Source: Cyclostephanos tholiformis (Eukaryota; Bacillariophyta; Thalassiosirophyceae; Thalassiosirales; Thalassiosiraceae). From it: a stretch of 12,378 nucleotides of DNA. Of the stretch, positions 1 through 6,928 are shown piece after piece. The notes under the pieces were generated by a model that worked only from the letters and a program-made list of their open reading frames with translations, had not been told where the DNA came from and did not search any database. How positions within the stretch are numbered: position 1 is the first letter of the stretch; the number at the start of each line of letters is the position of its first letter. The translations under genes and the position numbers were made by a program. The DNA lies in contig JALLPB010000882.1 in assembly GCA_036939975.1 (NCBI GenBank), positions 1 through 12,378 on the forward strand, written 5' to 3'.

Positions 1-20
1 ATTTAGATAGATTTAGTGTC

Positions 21-54
21 TGGTTCTTAAACCCCGGTGGTTCTTAAACCCCGG
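21..54. repeat. Two tandem copies of a 17-bp unit containing TTAA
   Basis: The unit tggttcttaaaccccgg occurs twice head to tail (21-37 and 38-54) without a mismatch. Each copy contains TTAA followed by ACCCCGG. TTAA is the target site of piggyBac elements, and a decayed piggyBac-like transposase lies 320 bp downstream, so this could be a degraded element end. No matching inverted end was found on the other side, so that link is an inference. Confidence 0.8.
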
Positions 55-156
55 TCTATACGGGGTAGCTGGATTCATCAAAACTAGCTGGATTTGCCAT
101 AGACACGCCGGGCCATAGACCCATTGATTGTTGTTCATAGTCTCTAGTTGTACGCG

Positions 157-178
157 GCAAGTTGGCCGCAAGTTGGCC
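157..178. repeat. Two tandem copies of an 11-bp unit
   Basis: The unit gcaagttggcc is present twice in direct tandem (157-167, 168-178). It lies in non-coding sequence left of the transposase remnant. Nearby there are also short imperfect duplications (tagctggatt near 67-97, gccatagac near 98-120), so the left 200 bp look like repeat debris without a gene. Confidence 0.75.
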
Positions 179-374
179 GGCATGTTTAGGGGGTCAATTC
201 AGATGCCTCCGAGGTAATTTTTGGTGTTTTAGTGCCATCGTGAAAACAAAAAACTCAGTCCAGAGGCTCTTTTTTGGCAACGAGACACCATTTAACATAG
301 GAATTAATATTAGGCACCGTAGAATACAATACTTTTTTCTATTTTTTGAAGATCACGATGGCATGAGCAAGGAA

Positions 375-1967
375 GAAGCACCTCGGTGAGGGCACGAGGT
401 GCTCTGTCCTCATTAAGTTCCTCCGCCCATCACAGGATGTCACCCGGGCCTTCCCCAATGCCACTGATCAACAGCGGCTTGAAGATTTGATCGCTACCCG
501 CCTTGGAGAAACCACTCATGCCGGTCGAATGTACCCGGCTGTTTTTTCACCTCAGCACTAATCCCCAGTGTTGAGTTTAGTGCTGCCCTGGGAAAGACAG
601 TAGTAAAGGAGGAGGGCCACCCTGATGGCATATGGGCCCAAACCGGCATTGGTGTGCCAGTGGAGGAGGGAACGGAAGTAGAAAATGTGGCAGATGAAAG
701 GGGGTGATGATATTTTAGCTGCTTGCAATGTTGCCGAGGACATTGCTCGAGTTTGGCAAGAAGGGTTTGAGGTCGATGATGACAACGACCCTGCACCTGA
801 AAATATCCCCGTTGATGGGGCCTTGCAACCTGTTGGGCGGGACATAGTGAGGGCCAATTGTGGGGATGGGATGGAATTGACCAGAGCATGTCGATTTGGC
901 ATCAGCGGTGGACGTGTCCGGGTTGGATCTTTTGTCCCCGCAAGCCGCACCCCTTTGGTAACAAATACCACACAGCATGTTGTGGTTTGTCAAACATTTT
1001 GTTTTCACTTGAACTTGTTGAGGGGAAAGACTCACCTCCCCAGGTCCAAGTGGAGTTTAAAGAGATGGGGAAGACTGCTGGACTGCTGCAGAGGATGATG
1101 CAACCGTATTTTTATACTGGGCGGTATGCTGTGTTGGATTTGGAGTTTTGTGTGTTGAAAGCAATTGTTGAGCTGCAAAAGGTGGGGGTTTACAGCTGTG
1201 CGTTGATCAAAAAATGAAAGTATTGGCCATCAATGGAACTGGGGGAGGCAATGGATTGATTCTTTGTCAATGAGGGGGTTCAAGTGGGGGAGTGCAATGC
1301 AATTCAGGGTGTTTTTGAGGGAACAACATACAATCTGTGGGGGATGAAGGAGCCGGACTATGTCATGCGAATGATGGCAATGGGCGGGCCATTGGGCATC
1401 CAACAATCATGACAAGAGACAGTGCGTCGTTGGAATGAGGGGGGCATTGAGGTTAGTCGTCGGTTTTGGTATATGTGCCCGTTTGACTGGCATTTTTGGT
1501 ATCGCCACACTGTGGATGACCACAACAACCTTCGCCACCAGCTTCCATCAATTGAGGATAGCTGGTTAACACATCAGTGGGAGACTCATGTGTTTTCATT
1601 CATCTTGGCAATCACTAAGGTAAATGCATTCCAATGTCTTTGGTACTTCAATTTCAGCAAAGGGGAGCTACCAGGATGCCCCACGCTGCTTACATTTTGT
1701 CGACAATTGGCATGGCAGATGATACACAACAGTTGGATAGAGGCTGAGGAGAAAAGGGCACGAGAGGTGGGCATTGCATTGGTTCATCAGCTGTTGACTG
1801 CGCCTTCCCATGCTAAATGTCACAGGAATCGGCAGTGGTACTGCACTGCCATTGCAAGGCACCAGCAGTATATGTGCAGGAATCATTGTGGAAAAAAGAC
1901 CAGAACCTACTGTGCATGCCAACCAGGGAACTGGGTCTGCTACAACTGCTTCCCAGAGAACGTCTAA
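375..1967 (+). pseudogene. Decayed piggyBac-like (DDE_Tnp_1_7 type) transposase
   Basis: Coding-like sequence is spread over several frames. About 375-560 encodes a segment with FLRPSQDVTRAFPNATDQQ. About 565-700 and 685-830 continue in other frames. From about 849 to 1967 one frame holds the core. It reads EGQLWGWDGIDQSMSIWHQR, then RYAVLDLEFCVLKAI, GMKEPDYVMRMM, PFDWHFWYRHTVDDHNNLRH, WETHVFSFILAITKVNA, and a Cys-rich end (CRNHCGKKTRTYCACQ, then W-x-C-x-x-CF). These match the order of the piggyBac-derived transposase core: Asp-rich catalytic segments, the DDHNNLRH block and the C-terminal cysteine domain. In-frame TGA codons at 1215, 1257 and 1410, plus frame changes near 560, 700 and 840, show that it is dead. 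Terminal inverted repeats were not found. Family recognition is from motif memory, not from a search. Confidence 0.8.
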
Positions 1968-2720
1968 AGGATGGAAACGGAGGGGTGATTGAGTGGGGAC
2001 GTTTCAATACTTTTTTTCTGGTAGTTCGTAACTTCAATATAAACTTTGACCCTGTCGTAGGACCTATTTATGGTCGATTTTTACTTATGCAAACCATATA
2101 CCATTGGAAAGCTCTTCACAAGCACTATTTGCAGATATAATAATATTTAACATTGGACTAATACCCAGCAAGTTATGCTTTTTTACAATTTGGTATGGTA
2201 CCTAGCTGAATTCATCATTTTGGCAGATTAAAGGACCGCTTAAGTAAAAAATTAGTGTTAAATAATTTGTAGTCATACCGTCCGAATAAGCCAGAAATGG
2301 TTTTGGATGGTTCGAAGAATGCTTCTTTCTTACAAAAACTGTGAGAAAAGAAATATCCTTCGCACCGTTCGACTCCAATTTATCTTAACAGTCATATTTG
2401 TTCTACCTAGGAATTGAGTACTGGATGGGTGACAGAAATGTTTACATTTTGCAAAAATGTTTACAAAGGTGCATTGCCTTGCAACAAAAATTGTTGAAAT
2501 CCTATGGTTACCATTAATTAAAATAGGGTTTCTGATGACACCAATCAGGGCGTGCCGATTGTAGGCATATGGAAGTTGGTCGGAGGGAGATGATGAATGT
2601 GGGGTTGGGCCATTTGTAGCATCATTGAAGGAGATGAGGATGCCATCGTCCTATTCTACCGGTAGTACCTTGTGTAGAACTTGTCTCACAGGTTGCACAG
2701 TACTACAGTTCACATCATAT
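1968..2720. other. Non-coding stretch between transposon remnant and SUMO ligase promoter
   Basis: No convincing gene is seen in about 750 bp. The left two thirds are AT-rich, with a near-repeat of aaatgtttaca at about 2436-2446 and 2455-2465. The right part becomes GC-rich and purine-rich as it approaches the promoter of the next gene. Short open frames here have no recognisable motifs. Confidence 0.6.
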
Positions 2721-2723
2721 ATT

Positions 2724-2769
2724 TTTGGCGGGAAAGGGTTCGGGGCAAGTGGCGAGGAAAGGCGGGAAA
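2724..2769 (+). promoter_or_regulatory. Pair of E2F-type motifs upstream of the SUMO ligase
   Basis: tttggcgggaaa (2724-2735) matches the E2F/DP consensus on both half-sites (TTTSSCGC and its complement GCGGGAAA). A second core, gcgggaaa, lies at 2762-2769. They sit about 125 and 90 bp before the ATG at 2859. A further inverted pair, ggcggga and ttcccgcc, lies just inside the coding start (2880-2900). The motif match is seen directly; E2F control is inferred. Confidence 0.5.
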
Positions 2770-2858
2770 GGAGAAAGGTGGGAAAAGAGTAGAGGAGCAG
2801 GTGCCGCTGCACACAGTTCGCGCACAAGGACAAAAAATAATAAAAACGCCTCATCAAT

Positions 2859-2955
2859 ATGCCGACACTTATAGGACCCGGCGGGAGGATATTTCCCGCC
2901 TCTCCCTCGTCATCCTCCTCCTCCGCCTCCGCCGCACTGCCTGCCGCGGTGGTGG

Positions 2956-2986
<31 letters not shown>

Positions 2987-5900
2987 CACCACCAGCGTCG
3001 GCGATTCGAAGGCTCAGCCTCATCCCACTCCTTCCACGCCTCCCATCGCCCATGTGAGGACGACGACGACGACCGCCACCGGCGGCGACGACGCGAAAGC
3101 TCCTCCTCCACCCACGCCTCCTCCCACCCATGATGATTACGACGCCCTCGACAATGACGACGGCGACAGCGCTTCTCCCCGCTCCGTGCTCCCATCTAAC
3201 ACGTCGACTTTTTCGTCGTATTCGTCATCGTTATCATCGACGACTGACGATATCTTGCGCCTCCCCCCGGATGTCCCGGAGGCGCTGCTGAAATTGTGGA
3301 CGAAAGTACTGCCGCGGCGCGTGGCGCAGGTACGAGGACTATCGCCGCGTAGGCTCCGTCATTACGCTGTCGAACTGGTCAAGTACCTGATGAGATCGAG
3401 GCGGTGCGATGGCGGGGGTGGGGAGGCGACGTCGGAAACTAAGACTGCGACTGAGTTCGACCTGGCGGGGGGGAGGTACTCGTCGTACTATCTCCGGACG
3501 AATCTGACGACGGTTTCGAAGGAGGATGTCGTACGACACATTCTCGCGTTATTCTACAGGAGCGTAGATTCGCGATTGCCAAACGAAATGAGAAGGCACG
3601 GGAACGATTCCGTCAAGATGGCATTCAGGAGGCTGACGTACTGGTCGTCGAGGGATGATGGAGAAGAGGAGGAGGAGGAGGAGGAGGAAGAAGAGGGGGA
3701 GGAGGGGGAGGTGAGGGAGGAGGGGGGGGTGAGGGAGGTGGAGGCGGGGAGAGAAGCCGAGACGAGAGGCGAAGGCGAAGAGATCGCGATGGGGGAAGAG
3801 ATGAACGATGGATCAGGGGTGGACGACAGGAAGAGGGAGAGGAGGGAGGACTCGGTCACAAAGAGGAGGAGGGAGAAAAACGGAGAGGAGGAGGAGGGGA
3901 TGGAGAGGGGCGACGACGACGCCGCTGCTATCGAGGAAAGGAACAAAAGGCGCGACGATGACGGCGACGCCCCTAAAGATCGATTGCGCCTGGGGGAGGG
4001 TTGCCAGACGCCACACAACGACGATGGTAGCGGCATTGCCGGCGAGGATCGTCCCGAGAAGAGGTTGAGGACGGACCCGCCCGAGTCAACGTCGGCATCG
4101 AGGAGAGTATCGGGGAGTACGGTGTCGGCATCGGGGTCGGCACCGACGTCACCACCGCGTCCGCAAACACTGAATGTCCCACTGCCACCAAGGCCCGCGC
4201 GGGAGGAGGGGGGAGACGACGAATGTGATCAATTGCAGGATGACTGTCCCCCTACGATAGCGGACAACACGGGTGACGCTGTGCCTCTTGCGGGAACCAA
4301 GGATGGATCGTCCAATGGTGTTTTTTGCAACGATGGGATTATAGACCTGACCGTGGATTCTCTCGACGACGACGATTTGCCCCAGACGACGACTACGGAC
4401 GAATCTTCTGCTTCCATGCCTTGCGTGCCTCCCCCCGCGTCCGACCGAACCGTCGAACGCCCCAAGGATGAAGAAGGCGTGGTACGACCTCCTACTCCTC
4501 CGTCGCCACCCGCTTCCCCCCTGCCAATAATGACAGTACTCGGCCCGCCCCTGCCGCCCGGTCCTAGGCCCAAGCCGTTCACTGATGTCCGTGTGCATGA
4601 GTTCCTTATGGACTATGCACCTATCGCCAGCGCAAGTCTGACGTCGCGTCCGCCTTGCATGATTTCATGCGACGCGGGATTTCATCTCGATGGGAGTGGG
4701 ACCTGCCTGGAGGAAGCTCAATGCATCGATGTCAGGGAAAGGCTTAAAACCTGGGAACCATATTGGAAGATCGTGGAAGTAAGTAGCTCACAATGCGAGA
4801 ATCGAAGCCGTCGCTATTCGATCGTCTTCATCGCAAACCGACTCCCGCTATCATCAATCTCAAGCGGAAATATTTTTTCTCGATTTCTGTCTCCCAACAA
4901 AGGAATTAGGATTTCGTGACGTTCCCGCCGACGTCGTCGATCCATTGTGTGGTGGAATGGCGAAAGTAGGAACCAAAACAACCTCATGCGTATGTATAGA
5001 GGGAAGGTTAAGTTCACCCATTGCAACTATCCCACTTTCATGTGCCACGGTATTCATTGACATGCCTAATGAAATTGCGAGATCCCCATCCTCTGGAAGT
5101 GACTCGTCTGGAAAATCGCTTCCAAAAGGATACATGCCTTGGGGTGTTAAATGGGGGTATAAATTAACCAATCCAGGTAGGTCCATCTTAACATCTCGAT
5201 CACAAAACCACTCAACATAGGTAGAAAATCTACCTTCATTAATTGACATATCGCGCCATTTAATCAATACTTTCCAGGCCTTCTGCAGACGGGAGACCGT
5301 CGGCTTATCTTGCGCGCATTACCCTTACAGCGTTCTGAAAAAGAGAAGAAAAAGCGCGCGGACTGTCATCTCTGGCCCAAGGGATCGTTCATCGAGATCA
5401 GAGGAGGCGGAAGCAGCAAAATCGCGAAAATTATTCAGCGGAGGCAACAAAGTCACGATCCTTCAGAATGGAAGGGCAGCTCGTACCCAGTAAGTGGTAA
5501 TTTTGCGCAAAGCTCCAGTTCAGTGTCGTCATCCAGATGTCACATGCTATTTTCCACTTGTTTTTTTTCTTTATAGCTCGACCTGACTGAGGAATTTGCT
5601 AGCACAAATGTCCCGATGGAAATTAAACTGTGCTCGTATGAGGTAGTGGAGAACTCAGAGACCGACGACAATGCTGAGAAAGGGACACTCACGGGATCGT
5701 TCGCGTTGCATGTGGCGATTTGTGAGTACGTGTCGCCTGATGTTCTCTATGATCAGTTGATGGGAAGGGTCGCAGGTGGTGATGTCATCATACCGAAGAT
5801 GTCGCTTAGATCGGCAAGGAAGATGGCAAAGGAGTATTTGAGAGACCAAACAGTTTCAATAATTGATAGTGATGATGAGGACGACAAGGCGAACATAAAT

Positions 5901-6386
5901 GTTGGAAAGAAGCCCTGTGGTAACAAAAGTCTTACCTTCTCCTTGCTTTGCCCAATATCAATGACTGTCATGCAAACTCCTGTTCGTGCTCGACAGTGTA
6001 AGCATATCCAATGCTTTGATCTGAGGAATTTTTTACATGCCAATAAAAATGTTTCCGGAGGCCGATGGCGGTGTGGTGTGAGTGACTTTTGTGACTGCTT
6101 TTGTGCCAAGATGGCTGTTACCGAGGCTGACTATTTTTGGGTTTGCCGAATTCACATTGATGCTTTCAAGGTTTGTGAAGCTTTTGTGAGTGTGAGAGAT
6201 CTCATTCATTGCGGTTTATTTCAGTCTATGCTGGATTCTCTAGGAGATCAGGTGTCGAGCTCCCAGGACCGAGTTTTATTGTGCTCCGATGGAAGTTGGC
6301 AGTTGAAACGCAAAAGTACTGATGGAGGAGGCAGCCGCTCAGCGTCGGACCGACCGACCAACGTTGACATCATAGATCTAGTTTGA
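2859..6386 (+). CDS. PIAS/Siz-type SUMO E3 ligase with PINIT and SP-RING (MIZ) domains, 4 exons
   Basis: Predicted exons are 2859-4778, 5331-5489, 5577-6077 and 6171-6386, joined in phase 0 to give 931 aa. An in-frame TAA at 2841 fixes the ATG. Residues 1-570 are low-complexity (Ala/Thr/Pro-rich start, Glu run near 268-285, Lys/Arg/Glu-rich middle), with one possibly helical segment near 129-235. A PINIT-like region runs from about 572 to 800, including TWEPYWKIVE before intron 1, a basic KEKKKR and the signature DCHLWPKGSF after it, then QQSHDPSEWKG and LDLTEEF. The SP-RING has C818-PIS, C834-K-H836-IQ-C839-FD, and WR-C859-GV-C862. SUMO-interacting motifs are IIDLTVDS followed by acidics (from 494), SIIDSDDEDD (787-796) and a terminal VDIIDLV. 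SUMO E3 ligases of this family bring SUMO-charged Ubc9 to nuclear substrates. No SAP domain was recognised. Exon joins are inferred from consensus and motif continuity. Confidence 0.85.
2941..2992 (+). repeat. GC-rich tri-/hexanucleotide repeat in coding sequence
   Basis: Repeated gcgacg/ggcgac units encode the alternating Ala-Thr stretch followed by a Thr run near residues 30-46 of the SUMO ligase. This is a simple-sequence tract in the disordered N-terminal region and a likely site of length variation. Confidence 0.6.
3658..3765 (+). repeat. Purine (GAG/GGA) tract encoding a poly-Glu segment
   Basis: Over about 100 bases the + strand is almost purely G and A. It encodes a run of eleven Glu and further Glu/Gly in the N-terminal half of the SUMO ligase. 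The opposite strand reads as a long Ser/Pro-rich open frame, a compositional shadow of the purine bias and not a gene. Confidence 0.7.
4779..5330 (+). other. Intron 1 of the SUMO ligase (552 nt)
   Basis: The donor is gaa|GTAAGT at 4779 and the acceptor is cattacccttacAG ending at 5330. Splicing is in phase 0 and joins TWEPYWKIVE to RSEKEKKKRADCHLWPKG. The exon 1 frame reads into a TGA at 4917, so the intron must be removed. It is five to six times longer than the other introns in the gene and contains an antisense open frame, described separately. Confidence 0.8.
4860..5318 (-). other. Antisense open frame inside intron 1, possible inserted gene fragment
   Basis: The minus strand is open for 153 codons (TAA at 5319-5321 upstream, stop at 4860-4862), filling most of the 552-nt intron. 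The translation is not low-complexity. It includes LQKAWKVLIKWRDMS, YVEWFCDRDVKMDLPGLVNL, YPHLTPQGMYPFGSDFPDES and LPEDGDLAISLGMSMN, which look like ordinary globular protein sequence. The first ATG-coded Met is at WRDMS. A minus-strand acceptor-like ctcccgtctgcag precedes AAGGCCTGG at about 5289. I do not recognise the family. It may be an exapted or broken exon of an inserted gene or retroelement, or a chance open frame. Confidence 0.35.
5490..5576 (+). other. Intron 2 of the SUMO ligase (87 nt)
   Basis: The donor is cca|GTAAGT at 5490. The acceptor is a strong pyrimidine tract, ttttttttctttatAG, ending at 5576. Phase 0 joins EWKGSSYP to LDLTEEFAS, the expected PINIT continuation. The only in-frame stop is the TAG formed by the acceptor itself. 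Confidence 0.85.
6078..6170 (+). other. Intron 3 of the SUMO ligase (93 nt), stop-free and in frame
   Basis: The donor is ggt|GTGAGT at 6078 and the acceptor is gatgctttcaAG ending at 6170. Removal restores the canonical SP-RING ending WRCGVCEAFVSVRDL. Retention would insert 31 residues between the two metal-binding cysteines with no stop and no frame change. The intron was called because the spliced product restores C-x-x-C and the downstream helix, while the inserted sequence resembles nothing in the family. Confidence 0.8.
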
Positions 6387-6928
6387 ATTGGCTTCATTGC
6401 TTGTGTAGACTGCCATATTGTGAGCCGGAGAATGCAAATACTTGTGGGCGCATGGATATCTCTTTTTAGTATCATCATCCTGTAAGCTAGTTGAAGATGT
6501 CAAATATCGAGAAACGAACGGTGACTTAGTAAATTAGTCTGTGTAGATACTGTAGAGATTTAGTGTTTGTTACCTACTTATGCCCCATGAAATACAGCAG
6601 ATATTGAGCATTCCTGGCTCCTCAACAACATAAAGCAGATTGCCAGGTAATGAAGTTACACGAACTTATGCTCATGGATTAATACTGTATCCATCACCTC
6701 CGCTTGCATGTGTTCAGTTAGCATGCCAAATCACTCGCCAAACTATCATATATTTTGTAGAGAAAAAAGTGCTTGCCAATATATGCTCAAGTTGCTCGGT
6801 ACTTACCGATCAATTTAGAATTTCTTGTTGGGAAGGATTTCTGACCGATTTGGTCGGATATCCTTTCCTAAGGTTGAAAATCTTTTTTGTCTGTAGAAAT
6901 TGAAGTGGTTCTATCTCCTCCAGAACAA
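6387..6928. other. Convergent 3' intergenic region
   Basis: This 542-bp AT-rich stretch lies between the stop of the SUMO ligase (+) and the stop of GAPN (-), so it must hold both 3' UTRs and polyadenylation regions. No gene is supported. The one clear structure is the hairpin at 6831-6868, listed separately. A + strand open frame from 6640 shows no recognisable motif. Confidence 0.6.
6831..6868. repeat. Imperfect inverted repeat able to form a hairpin
   Basis: The left arm ggaaggatttctgacc (6831-6846) pairs with the right arm tggtcggatatcctttcc (6851-6868) around a four- to five-base loop. The pairing is 14 Watson-Crick pairs with one G-T wobble, one mismatch and one bulged base. It lies in the convergent intergenic region, about 60 bp beyond the GAPN stop and 445 bp beyond the SUMO ligase stop. 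It could be an RNA 3'-end structure or the remnant of a small palindromic element. Confidence 0.6.

Noticed and set aside
162..389. A 75-aa plus-strand frame at the left edge
   Set aside because: It crosses the 11-bp tandem repeat and has no recognisable motif. The coding-like signal of the transposase remnant begins near its end in a different frame.
494..1035. Minus-strand open frames opposite the left transposase region
   Set aside because: The plus strand carries recognisable piggyBac-type blocks here; the opposite frames have no motif.
1968..2650. A right-hand terminal inverted repeat and TTAA duplication for the piggyBac-like element
   Set aside because: I looked for a complement of the ACCCCGG tip next to TTAA and found none; TTAA sites present here lack matching flanks.
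3554..4598. Long minus-strand open frames (Ser-rich 160 aa, Arg/Gly-rich 149 aa) opposite exon 1 of the SUMO ligase
   Set aside because: They mirror the purine-rich and GC-rich codons of the real gene and show no domain, motif or start context of their own.
6050..6180. A degenerate SP-RING lacking the last zinc cysteine (C-G-V-S in place of C-x-x-C)
   Set aside because: This reading keeps a 93-nt segment that has proper GT-AG borders. Splicing it out restores C859-x-x-C862 and the conserved downstream helix.
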